A stretch of DNA of 13,528 nucleotides from an uncultured Collinsella sp. (GTDB taxonomy: Bacteria > Actinomycetota > Coriobacteriia > Coriobacteriales > Coriobacteriaceae), in contig CABQNA010000021.1 in NCBI GenBank assembly GCA_902465425.1, positions 1-13,528 of the forward strand, in the 5' to 3' direction. The notes beneath the pieces are model-generated. The model was not told the DNA's origin. It was given only the letters and a program-made list of their open reading frames with translations, and ran no database searches. The position numbers and the translations under genes are program-made. Positions 6,728 through 13,528 of the stretch are shown here, in pieces (position 1 is the first letter of the stretch; each line of letters begins with the position of its first letter).

Positions 6728-7558
6728 TTAGGCCTCGTCGGTCTCGTGCGGGGTAATGGCCTCGACGGCAGAGACTGCCTTGGGCAACATGCCATCGGGC
6801 AGCGCGGTCTCGACCTCGCCCTTATCGCAGGCCTCGGCGAGTGCCGGATTGATGGGAAGCTGGCCCAAGATGTCGAGGTTATAGCGCTCTGCGACCTCGG
6901 GGAGCTTGCTCTTGCCAAAGACCTCGATCTTCTTGCCGCAGTCGGGGCACTCAATATAGCTCATGTTTTCGACGATGCCCAGAATGGGGACGTTCATCTT
7001 CTCGGCCATGTTGACCGCCTTGGCGACGATCATCGAGACCAGATCCTGCGGGCTCGTGACGATGACGATGCCGTCGACGGGCAGCGACTGGAAGACGGTG
7101 AGCGCGACGTCGCCTGTTCCCGGAGGCATGTCGACCAGCAGGTAGTCGATGGGGCCCCACGAGGTCTCGCTCCAGAACTGCCTAATGGCGCCTGCGATGA
7201 CCGGACCGCGCCAAAGGACGGGGTCGGTCTCGTTTTGGAGCAGAAGGTTGGAGCTCATGACCTTGACGCCGCGCTCGGAGATTTCGGGCAGCATGAGGTT
7301 GCCGAGGGCATGGACATGGCGTCCGCTCATGCCGAACATCTTGGGGATAGAGGGACCGGTGATGTCGGCATCGAGGACGCCGACCTTGTGGCCGTGACGG
7401 GCAAGCTCGGTGGCGATGGCACCGGTGACAAACGACTTGCCGACACCGCCCTTGCCGGAAAGCACGGCGATGACGCGTTTGACCTCGGACAGCGTGTTCT
7501 CCTCAAATTGCGACGGCGACGTTTGTCCGCCGGCAGCCTGTGCGTGCTCGCAACCCAT
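6728..7558 (-). CDS. mrp: Mrp/NBP35-family Fe-S cluster carrier ATPase
   Basis: This 276-residue cytoplasmic P-loop ATPase of the Mrp/ApbC/NBP35 family is expected to bind a [4Fe-4S] cluster at its dimer interface and pass it to apo-proteins. Visible are the deviant Walker A GKGGVGKS (35-42), the switch-like DADITGPSIP (63-72), VDMPPGTGD (142-150), and the cluster-binding CPDC motif (C204, C207) after ENMSYIE. The N-terminus MGCEHAQAAGG has a single cysteine, whereas clostridial relatives often carry several. ATG at 7558 is chosen because the minus strand has AAAGGAG 6 bases before it. The frame continues 19 codons upstream without a better site. There is a likely promoter at 7643-7614 and no clear terminator between it and the upstream sulfatase gene. 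Its stop abuts the start of the BaiN-like flavoprotein. Which proteins receive its cluster is not shown by the sequence. Confidence 0.95.
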   Translation of the reverse strand: MGCEHAQAAGGQTSPSQFEENTLSEVKRVIAVLSGKGGVGKSFVTGAIATELARHGHKVGVLDADITGPSIPKMFGMSGRHVHALGNLMLPEISERGVKVMSSNLLLQNETDPVLWRGPVIAGAIRQFWSETSWGPIDYLLVDMPPGTGDVALTVFQSLPVDGIVIVTSPQDLVSMIVAKAVNMAEKMNVPILGIVENMSYIECPDCGKKIEVFGKSKLPEVAERYNLDILGQLPINPALAEACDKGEVETALPDGMLPKAVSAVEAITPHETDEA

Positions 7559-7580
7559 GTATGACTCCTTTGTATATGTT

Positions 7581-7594
7581 GGGGCCGGGGCCCC
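7581..7594 (-). other. GC-only hairpin in the mrp leader
   Basis: On the minus strand GGGGC-CCCG-GCCCC can form a 5-bp stem with a tetraloop, ending 12 bases upstream of the mrp ribosome binding site. It has no T tract, so it is not a terminator. It may only stabilise the leader. Confidence 0.3.
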
Positions 7595-7613
7595 GTGATG
7601 TGACACGAGCGTC

Positions 7614-7643
7614 ATTGTACCCTCGTTTGCGAGCGGGAGTCAT
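7614..7643 (-). promoter_or_regulatory. Candidate mrp promoter
   Basis: The minus strand reads ATGACT (7643-7638, four of six -35 bases), an 18-bp spacer, then TACAAT (7619-7614, five of six -10 bases). This would start transcription near 7607, about 48 bases before the mrp ATG. It lies in the 145-base gap between the sulfatase stop and mrp, which has no gene and no convincing terminator. Confidence 0.5.
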
Positions 7644-7703
7644 TTGCGATGCATTTGGGCCGAGCGTGCTTGCAATACGATGGGTCCAAGCGAATGGGCG
7701 GGC

Positions 7704-9857
7704 TTACTGAACTTTGCTGGCGAACTCGAGGTATTGCATGCGCTGCAGCTTGTCGATCGTCGAGGCGTATGGGCTGTCTTCAGATTCCAAGTCGTAGCGC
7801 AGCCCGTCGGCACCAAGGTAGCCGGCGACATTGATGGTGGGCACATCTGACCTTGTTGCAAGCAGGGCTTTTTGATAGTCGGTGAGCGGGGCGCCGATCT
7901 TATTAAGGGTAATGGCTGCAATCTCGTTTGCCCCGACGGTGTCGTAGACGTTGAGCTCGGTATTGCCGGCGATTTCATAGTTAGCCCAGACGAAATATGT
8001 CGACTGATAGATACGGAAAGCGTGGCTTGCCGTATCTTCCTGAGGGTACAGCTCGTCGTTGAGAGTCGTTGCGGCGCTCGGCTGATGGTCGCCAAAAAAG
8101 ACAAGGACAACCGGTCTGCCGATATTGCGGAGCTCGTTGATAAAGTACTCGAGGTCCCGGTCGGATGCATTGATGCAGGTGAGATAGGTGTTGAGCGCGC
8201 TATTGGCACCCTCGCTGGCTCCCTCGACCCAATAGTTTGTCAGCTCCTCGGCGGGAACGGTGCCATAGTCGTAGCCGCCGTGATTTTGCATCGTGACGTC
8301 AAAGATGAACTGTGGGGCTTCGTCGGTTCTAAGCAGGTCGAGTATCTTGTCGTAGGTGGCGTAGTCGCATACGCCGGCATGGTAACAGGGCGCACCTTCG
8401 AAATCGCCGATTGAAAGAAAGTCTCCAAAGCCCAGCTGCTGATAGATTTTATCTCGATGGTAGTTGACGGGGTTTTGCGGGTGCATAGCGGAAGCGGTAT
8501 ACCCAAGCTCCTTAAGGTCCTTTGCCAGGCTGTTGACGCCATTCATCTGATATAGCTGATAGGGGATTTTGCCTAATCCGACAAAGGCCGTTGTCGCTCC
8601 GGTCAAAAATTCGAATTCGGAGTTTGCCGTTCCGCCACCGGCGACCGAAGCGAGCATGGTGCCGCGAACAAGTGTGTCGGGAAGCGAGTTGTAGAATGCG
8701 GGGCCGGTGTACCCGGCCGCCTGGAGCTGCTCAAAGCACGAAAGGTCGCTAAAACTCTCGTTCATGACGGCAACAATCGTCGGCTTGATTTCATTGAACT
8801 GGGTAACGGCCGCCGCGCGCTGCTCGCTCGAGCCATACGTGCTGTCGTAGGTGGCGGCGAGCTCCTGCTCGATGCTCTGCGCCTCATCGGGCGTATAGTC
8901 TTCGGGCTTCTCAATGGGCAACTCGTTGACCATTTCGGTGAACGAAGTGATAAAACCCTGAGACGCATACGTGGTGATGGGCTGCCAACGGTCAAATCCA
9001 AAATTCAGCGCCTGCTCCAAGTCGATGTTGGAAAAGCCCGAGAGCCCCACAACGGTCACTAGCAGAAAAGCGCAGAGGTTGGCGGCGATTGCGGGGAAGA
9101 CATGGGTGGGTGTACGGAGCTTTCTCGGTCGGATAAGCGAAAGAAGCCCCAGGGAAATCTCCAGCAGGGCTAGAGAGGTTACGATTCCGGCGGTAAAGGT
9201 AAACTCGTATCCCTCGCTCACTTCCATTGCGGTGCCAAGGGCCAAGATATCGCTTGGCAGGATGGCCTCGCCTTTAAACGTTATGACGAAGTGCTCGGCA
9301 ATGCCAAGGATGCAACAGACGACGGGCACGAGGGCCATGACGCCTCCATGACGTTGTCCCAGCAAATAAAGGGAGAGCAGAACCGTCGCGAGCAACCCGA
9401 CGGAAAACCCGAATGAGTTGGCGGGAATGCGATAGAACGTTTCGTTGCAGGCAATTTCGAGTGAAACGAACGAGAGCGCTGAAACAGCGGCGATGACAAG
9501 GATGTCACGGCAAATACAGGCAACCGTTCCCGTCGCAAGATCGGTTTGGTCGATTAGTCCCGAAACCAAGGGCTCGACAAGAAGTATGACAGCGGCAGCA
9601 CCGAGCGCCGAATAAGAAAGGACCCATAGGGAATTGTCCTCATTTACGAGCAATTGATTCGTAATCCATGCAGCTACCATGCCGAGCGGGATGAGGAGCG
9701 TCGCGCACCAAAAGACGCGGGCAATGGGAGGCTTTTCATTGTGTTTGATTGAAAAATATACGCGCACGACGACGGCGGCCACGATAAGGACGGCGATGAA
9801 TATGGGCAGATTGGCCATGTCGCTCGAAGTGATTTCAAGGGGGATATCTTCGGTCAT
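7704..9857 (-). CDS. LTA-synthase-like polytopic membrane sulfatase (COG1368)
   Basis: The 717-residue membrane protein has about eight hydrophobic segments in residues 17-272, then an extracellular alkaline-phosphatase-superfamily domain (about 355-690). That domain keeps the LtaS-type metal and catalytic residues: the NESF glutamate (E367), the nucleophile threonine in GGGTANSEFEFLTG (T410), the substrate-pocket histidine in QNHGGY (H526), and FGDHQP (D590, H591). LtaS-type enzymes transfer glycerol-phosphate from phosphatidylglycerol to a cell-surface polymer, so a phosphoglycerol or similar transferase for a wall or membrane glycopolymer is likely. The exact acceptor is unknown. LtaS of Staphylococcus has five membrane spans, so this N-terminal part is enlarged. 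ATG at 9857 has GAGG 7 bases upstream on the minus strand, and the extra 25 codons upstream are not supported. It is divergent from uvrA and is followed at 145 bases by mrp without a clear terminator. Confidence 0.88.
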   Translation of the reverse strand: MTEDIPLEITSSDMANLPIFIAVLIVAAVVVRVYFSIKHNEKPPIARVFWCATLLIPLGMVAAWITNQLLVNEDNSLWVLSYSALGAAAVILLVEPLVSGLIDQTDLATGTVACICRDILVIAAVSALSFVSLEIACNETFYRIPANSFGFSVGLLATVLLSLYLLGQRHGGVMALVPVVCCILGIAEHFVITFKGEAILPSDILALGTAMEVSEGYEFTFTAGIVTSLALLEISLGLLSLIRPRKLRTPTHVFPAIAANLCAFLLVTVVGLSGFSNIDLEQALNFGFDRWQPITTYASQGFITSFTEMVNELPIEKPEDYTPDEAQSIEQELAATYDSTYGSSEQRAAAVTQFNEIKPTIVAVMNESFSDLSCFEQLQAAGYTGPAFYNSLPDTLVRGTMLASVAGGGTANSEFEFLTGATTAFVGLGKIPYQLYQMNGVNSLAKDLKELGYTASAMHPQNPVNYHRDKIYQQLGFGDFLSIGDFEGAPCYHAGVCDYATYDKILDLLRTDEAPQFIFDVTMQNHGGYDYGTVPAEELTNYWVEGASEGANSALNTYLTCINASDRDLEYFINELRNIGRPVVLVFFGDHQPSAATTLNDELYPQEDTASHAFRIYQSTYFVWANYEIAGNTELNVYDTVGANEIAAITLNKIGAPLTDYQKALLATRSDVPTINVAGYLGADGLRYDLESEDSPYASTIDKLQRMQYLEFASKVQ

Positions 9858-9869
9858 GGACGTTCCTCT

Positions 9870-9907
9870 GTTACAGCAAATTAAGTTCAGTATTAGATTA
9901 CTGTAAC
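9870..9907. promoter_or_regulatory. Inverted repeat in the sulfatase upstream region
   Basis: GTTACAG (9870-9876) and CTGTAAC (9901-9907) form a perfect 7-bp inverted repeat around an AT-rich 24-base centre. Within it lies a second repeat, CAGTA-TTAGAT-TACTG (9888-9903). The element sits 12-50 bases before the sulfatase ATG, in the strip where its promoter should be. It could be an operator or an mRNA hairpin, and I know no regulator with this site. I could not place a convincing -35/-10 pair there. Confidence 0.4.
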
Positions 9908-9975
9908 CTTTCCACGGCATTTCGAGAAACAAAGCGCCCGATACGCAAAGCTAAAGGTCTGCGAATCTTGTATTA

Positions 9976-9989
9976 CGAACATCTGTGCG
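9976..9989 (+). promoter_or_regulatory. Putative LexA (SOS) box upstream of uvrA
   Basis: CGAACATCTGTGCG matches nine of the ten specified bases of the Gram-positive LexA operator CGAAC-N4-GTTCG, with one T-to-G change in the right half. It lies 61 bases before the uvrA ATG, in the 193-base divergent region where the uvrA promoter must be. Candidate -10 boxes downstream of it are TAAACT (10002-10007) and TATGAT (10017-10022), neither with a good -35. Position and gene together make SOS control of uvrA plausible. The LexA site of this lineage was not verified. Confidence 0.6.
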
Positions 9990-10032
9990 CGTCGAGTGCG
10001 CTAAACTCATCGACAGTATGATTCGATGCAAT

Positions 10033-10045
10033 AGGAGGCAAGGAG
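10033..10045 (+). promoter_or_regulatory. Tandem ribosome binding sites fixing the uvrA start
   Basis: AGGAGG (10033-10038) and AAGGAG (10040-10045) stand in tandem, the second 5 bases before the ATG at 10051. They decide this start over the in-frame GTG at 9985, which lies inside the LexA-like box and would add 22 non-conserved residues. Confidence 0.75.
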
Positions 10046-10050
10046 CTTCC

Positions 10051-12930
10051 ATGTCTGATTCTTCTATCGTTATTCGCGGCGCTCGTGAACACAACCTCCG
10101 TGATATCGATGTTTCCATTCCGCGTGACCAACTCGTGGTCATTACCGGTCTTTCTGGCTCGGGCAAGAGTTCGCTGGCATTTGACACTATCTATGCCGAG
10201 GGCCAGCGTCGATACGTCGAGAGTCTTTCGAGCTATGCGCGCCAGTTCTTGGGCCAGATGGACAAACCCGACTTGGATTCAATCGACGGCCTTTCGCCGG
10301 CGGTGTCGATCGACCAAAAGACGACGTCTAAAAACCCTCGCTCGACGGTTGGCACCGTAACCGAGATTTATGACTATCTGCGCCTGCTGTTCGCCCGTGT
10401 GGGCACCCCGCACTGTCCCGAATGCGGCCGCGTCATTGAGCGTCAGACGACCGACCAGGTTGCCGACAAGGTCTTGGCGGCGGGGGAGGGCCGTCGCGCG
10501 TTTGTGCTGGCACCGGTGGTGCGCGGGCGAAAAGGCGAGTACACCAAACTGTTTGAGGACCTTCGCGCCGAGGGCTTTAGCCGCGTGCGTGTCGACGGTG
10601 AAGTGCGCTCGCTCGACGATCCGATCGATCTGGACAAGAAGTTCAAGCACGATATCGAGGTCGTGGTCGATCGCATCGTGATCCGTGAGAACTCTCTGGG
10701 CCGTATCGCCGAGTCTGTTGAGCAGGCGACCGCGCTGGCTCACGGCAATGTAAACGTGTACATGCTGCCCGATCGTGATGCTCCCGAGGGGACCGAGGGC
10801 GAGCTGCTGGAGTATTCGTTGGCCTTGGCGTGCCCGGAGCATGGTCACTCCATTGACGATCTTCAGCCGCGTGATTTTTCGTTCAACGCTCCCTATGGCG
10901 CATGTCCTGAGTGCGACGGCCTGGGCTTTAAGAAAACCGTTGATGCCGAGGCGCTGATCGAGGACCCCTCGAAGTCCATTGCCGACGGAGTCTTTGGTAG
11001 CCTGTTTGGCAATTCGAACTACTATCCGCAGATTTTCGCTGCGGTCTGTAAACACTTCAAGGTGAGCGTCGATACGCCGTGGGAGGATCTGCCTCCGCGG
11101 GTGCGTCGCGCGTTTTTAGACGGCATGGGCGACCAGAAGATCTCGGTCGACTACCAAAAGCTCGACGGACGTCGCAGCCAGCGGGATACCAAGTTTTCGG
11201 GCGTTCGCAACATCCTGTACGAACGCTATACCGAGACGACGAACGAGAACACCAAGGCGCGCTTGGAGAAGTACATTCGCGAGGAGCCGTGCTCGAGCTG
11301 CCATGGCGCTCGCCTGCGCCCCGAGATGCTCGCCGTCACCGTGGGCGGCAAGTCCATTTATGAGGTTTGCTGCCTGTCGTGCCGTGAGTCGCTCGAGTTT
11401 TTTGAGGGCCTGGAGCTCACCGAGCGCCAACAGTTTATCGGCGGGCGCATCGTCAAGGAAATCCTGGAGCGCTTGCGTTTTCTGGTCGATGTTGGACTCG
11501 ACTATCTGACGCTCGATCGTGCCTCGGCGACGCTTTCCGGTGGTGAGGCGCAGCGTATTCGCCTGGCAACGCAGATCGGCGCGGGTCTCATGGGCGTGCT
11601 CTATATTCTGGATGAGCCCTCGATCGGTCTTCATCAGCGTGACAACGAGCGCCTGATCAAGACGCTCGAGCGCCTGCGCGATATCGGCAATACCGTTATC
11701 GTTGTCGAACACGACGAGGATACAATCCGTGCCGCCGACTACGTGATCGACATGGGGCCCGGCGCCGGCGTCAACGGCGGACACGTAGTCGCGGCGGGAA
11801 CGCCTGCCGATATCATGGCTTGTCCTGAGTCGATGACGGGCGCTTATCTGACCGGCAAACGAATGATCCGGGTGCCTGATGAACGGCGCAAGCCCGGTCG
11901 TGGCTGTCTTAAAATTACGGGCGCTCGAGCCAACAACCTCAAAAACGTTACCGCCAAGATCGAGTTTGGTACGCTTACGGTTGTTACCGGCGTGTCGGGA
12001 TCGGGCAAGAGCTCCCTGGTTACCGACACCATTGCGCCTGCCCTTACGAATGCCATTCACCGTTCGACACGCCCTGTGGGTCCGTATAAGAAAATCGAGG
12101 GCATCGAGTGTATCGATAAGGTTATCGATATCGACCAGTCGCCGATTGGCCGCACGCCGCGTTCCAACCCTGCTACCTATATCGGCCTGTGGGATGATCT
12201 TCGCGCTCTGTTTGCGAGTACGCCGGAGTCGAAGGCGCGCGGCTACTCGCCGGGTCGTTTCTCCTTTAACGTGAGTGGCGGGCGCTGTGAGGCGTGCAAG
12301 GGCGACGGACAGATCAAGATCGAGATGCACTTCCTTCCCGATATCTACGTTCCCTGCGAAGTTTGCGGCGGTAAACGCTACAACCGCGAGACACTCGAGG
12401 TCACCTACCGTGGCAAGACCATCTCGGACGTACTTGACATGAGCGTGGCCGAGGCACTGGCTTTCTTTGGGAATATCCCGCAGATCAAGCGAAAGCTCCA
12501 GACGCTGTACGATGTAGGCTTGGGCTACGTGAGCCTGGGCCAGCCCGCCACGACGCTTTCGGGCGGCGAGGCGCAGCGTGTGAAACTCGCCAAGGAGCTT
12601 CATCGACGCCAGACGGGCAAGACGTTCTATATTTTGGACGAGCCGACGACCGGCCTTCATTTTGAGGACGTCCGCCAGCTGCTCGATGTGCTGCAGCGCT
12701 TGGTCGATGCGGGCAACACAGTGCTGGTGATTGAACACAACCTTGATGTCATCAAGGTTGCCGACCGCCTGATCGATATGGGTCCCGAGGGCGGTAACGG
12801 CGGCGGAACCGTCGTGGTTTCGGGCACACCGGAGCAGGTTGCGGACTGTCCGCGGAGTTATACGGGCAAGTTTTTGGCGCCGTTGCTCAGACGTGACCGG
12901 GAGCGTCAGGCTCAACTTGATGCTCAATAA
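10051..12930 (+). CDS. uvrA: UvrABC excinuclease subunit A
   Basis: UvrA is the dimeric ABC-type ATPase that scans DNA for bulky lesions and loads UvrB. The protein has 959 residues, in line with the 940-960 of other bacteria. It carries two ABC halves: Walker A GLSGSGKS (33-40) and GVSGSGKS (647-654), and signature motifs LSGGEAQR at 495-502 and 836-843, each followed by an ILDEP Walker B. Cysteine pairs are seen at C122/C125, C285/C288, C414/C417, and the C-terminal DNA-binding zinc finger C746/C749 with C769/C772. The first pair of the signature-I zinc module is C-x2-H (C261, H264) instead of C-x2-C. The start at 10051 follows tandem ribosome binding sites and precedes the conserved IVIRGAREHNL. 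The upstream LexA-like box suggests SOS induction. uvrB lies 6.4 kb upstream on the same strand, separated by four minus-strand genes. The identification is certain. Confidence 0.99.
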   Translation: MSDSSIVIRGAREHNLRDIDVSIPRDQLVVITGLSGSGKSSLAFDTIYAEGQRRYVESLSSYARQFLGQMDKPDLDSIDGLSPAVSIDQKTTSKNPRSTVGTVTEIYDYLRLLFARVGTPHCPECGRVIERQTTDQVADKVLAAGEGRRAFVLAPVVRGRKGEYTKLFEDLRAEGFSRVRVDGEVRSLDDPIDLDKKFKHDIEVVVDRIVIRENSLGRIAESVEQATALAHGNVNVYMLPDRDAPEGTEGELLEYSLALACPEHGHSIDDLQPRDFSFNAPYGACPECDGLGFKKTVDAEALIEDPSKSIADGVFGSLFGNSNYYPQIFAAVCKHFKVSVDTPWEDLPPRVRRAFLDGMGDQKISVDYQKLDGRRSQRDTKFSGVRNILYERYTETTNENTKARLEKYIREEPCSSCHGARLRPEMLAVTVGGKSIYEVCCLSCRESLEFFEGLELTERQQFIGGRIVKEILERLRFLVDVGLDYLTLDRASATLSGGEAQRIRLATQIGAGLMGVLYILDEPSIGLHQRDNERLIKTLERLRDIGNTVIVVEHDEDTIRAADYVIDMGPGAGVNGGHVVAAGTPADIMACPESMTGAYLTGKRMIRVPDERRKPGRGCLKITGARANNLKNVTAKIEFGTLTVVTGVSGSGKSSLVTDTIAPALTNAIHRSTRPVGPYKKIEGIECIDKVIDIDQSPIGRTPRSNPATYIGLWDDLRALFASTPESKARGYSPGRFSFNVSGGRCEACKGDGQIKIEMHFLPDIYVPCEVCGGKRYNRETLEVTYRGKTISDVLDMSVAEALAFFGNIPQIKRKLQTLYDVGLGYVSLGQPATTLSGGEAQRVKLAKELHRRQTGKTFYILDEPTTGLHFEDVRQLLDVLQRLVDAGNTVLVIEHNLDVIKVADRLIDMGPEGGNGGGTVVVSGTPEQVADCPRSYTGKFLAPLLRRDRERQAQLDAQ

Positions 12931-12950
12931 ATAGGCGATTCAGTTTATGG

Positions 12951-12981
12951 GCGCCATCGACTCCTTGTGATTCGATGGCGC
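12951..12981 (+). terminator. Hairpin after uvrA, weak terminator
   Basis: A perfect 10-bp stem pairs 12951-12960 with 12972-12981 around an 11-base loop, 20 bases after the uvrA stop. It is followed by TTGCTG rather than a run of T, so it is a poor intrinsic terminator. It may stabilise the uvrA 3' end or work with Rho. Position between two genes supports a transcript-end role. Confidence 0.5.
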
Positions 12982-13019
12982 TTGCTGTGCCGAAGTGACG
13001 TATGCAGCCGAATTGGACA

Positions 13020-13025
13020 TATACT
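13020..13025 (+). promoter_or_regulatory. Candidate -10 box for the ybaK-type gene
   Basis: TATACT matches five of six -10 bases and lies 38 bases before the ATG. The best -35 is GTGACG (12995-13000, four of six) at a long 19-bp spacing. The rest of the 130-base gap after uvrA holds only the hairpin. Confidence 0.35.
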
Positions 13026-13062
13026 TAATCCTTGCGTCCGAATGCGAGGGAAAGGATATGTC

Positions 13063-13528
13063 ATGGCAAAGGCTGTAAAGACGCCAAAAACCAATGCGAT
13101 GCGCGAGCTGGAAAGCGCCGGCATTTCCTATGTTCTACATACGTACGAAGACGATGGTGATGAGTCGGTGGGCCTGGGGGTCGCGATTTCGGAGCAGCTT
13201 GGCGAGGAGCCCGGTCAAGGATTTAAGACTTTGGTCTGCGTGACACCGTCCAACGACTATGTCGTGTGCTGCATCCCTGTTGCCGACGAGCTCGATCTAA
13301 AGTCCGCCGCGCGTGCCGCGGGGGAGAAGTCCTTGGCCATGATGCATGTGAAGGATTTGCTTGCGGCGACTGGCTACGTTCGCGGCGGCTGCAGCCCGGT
13401 CGGTATGAAAAAACGCTACCGGACGCTCATTGATGAGACATGCGTCCTTTGGGATACCATTTTTATTTCGGGAGGCAAGCGTGGTTATCAGCTCGAGCTT
13501 GCACCCGATGATTTAATTGCATTTTGCG
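13063..13528 (+). CDS. ybaK: YbaK/EbsC-type Cys-tRNA(Pro) deacylase, 3' end cut by the window
   Basis: This trans-editing enzyme hydrolyses cysteine mischarged on tRNA(Pro) by prolyl-tRNA synthetase. The 155 visible residues cover almost all of the usual ~155-165. Seen are the family's GFKTLV segment, with K55 equivalent to the catalytic lysine of E. coli YbaK, the CCIPVADELDLK stretch (69-80), the signature TGYVRGGCSPVGMKK (103-117), and the ISGGKRGYQLEL C-terminal strand (135-146). AAAGGA (13051-13056) lies 6 bases before the ATG at 13063. An out-of-frame ATG at 13058 stops within seven codons. No stop codon is reached before the window ends. The residues match YbaK better than the ProX or INS domains, although no search could be run. 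There is no sign of an operon with uvrA beyond proximity, since a hairpin and a candidate promoter lie between them. Confidence 0.93.
   Translation, partial: MAKAVKTPKTNAMRELESAGISYVLHTYEDDGDESVGLGVAISEQLGEEPGQGFKTLVCVTPSNDYVVCCIPVADELDLKSAARAAGEKSLAMMHVKDLLAATGYVRGGCSPVGMKKRYRTLIDETCVLWDTIFISGGKRGYQLELAPDDLIAFC

Noticed and set aside
6746..7564. 272-codon plus-strand frame covering mrp
   Set aside because: It mirrors mrp almost end to end and lacks family resemblance. mrp has all expected motifs.
7620..7637. CTCG-TTTG-CGAG hairpin between sulfatase and mrp
   Set aside because: It is only 4 bp, has no T tract, and falls within the spacer of the candidate mrp promoter.
9985..10050. 22-residue N-terminal extension of uvrA from a GTG
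   Set aside because: The GTG lies inside the LexA-like box and lacks a ribosome binding site. The ATG at 10051 has tandem ones.
11116..12927. 603-codon open frame antisense to uvrA
   Set aside because: It lies entirely within uvrA, has no recognisable domain and no ribosome binding site. Long antisense frames arise from GC-biased codon use.

Overview
The window looks like a chromosomal housekeeping segment of a GC-moderate actinobacterium. Gene content and protein style (a long UvrB, coaE followed by a lytic transglycosylase, an LTA-synthase-family sulfatase, Mrp, COG2509 and HI0933/BaiN-like flavoproteins) point to the Coriobacteriia, most likely something near Collinsella. That assignment is an inference from remembered gene families and was not searched. 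I see no tRNA, rRNA, CRISPR array, insertion sequence, phage gene or other mobile element.

Layout. Positions 1-35 hold the terminator of an upstream gene. A plus-strand block follows: coaE (dephospho-CoA kinase, 162-803), an SLT-type lytic transglycosylase that overlaps it by 8 bases (796-1377), and uvrB (1429-3669), closed by a strong hairpin terminator at 3673-3715. Then comes a minus-strand block of four genes, transcribed from about 9.9 kb down to 3.7 kb: an LTA-synthase-like membrane sulfatase (9857-7704), an Mrp/NBP35 Fe-S carrier ATPase (7558-6728), a BaiN/HI0933-family flavoprotein (6727-5456) whose start codon directly abuts the mrp stop codon, and a COG2509 FAD-dependent dehydrogenase (5375-3735). 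The plus strand resumes with uvrA (10051-12930) and a truncated YbaK-type Cys-tRNA(Pro) deacylase gene (13063 to the window end).

How the genes work together. uvrA and uvrB encode the damage-recognition half of nucleotide excision repair. They are often neighbours, but here the 6.1-kb minus-strand block separates them. A LexA/SOS-box-like sequence lies upstream of uvrA (9976-9989), and none was seen upstream of uvrB. Mrp and the two flavoproteins form a redox/Fe-S cluster of genes with tight or leader-mediated spacing. The sulfatase and the lytic transglycosylase are cell-envelope genes.

I do not see strong evidence for a wholly new system. The points most worth a second look are the uvrA SOS-like box, the terminator-like hairpin between a good -10 box and the ribosome binding site of the COG2509 gene, the aberrant BaiN-family member coupled to mrp, and an inverted repeat upstream of the sulfatase gene. 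All gene starts below were chosen by matching ribosome binding sites to family N-termini, so several are shorter than the maximal open frame.
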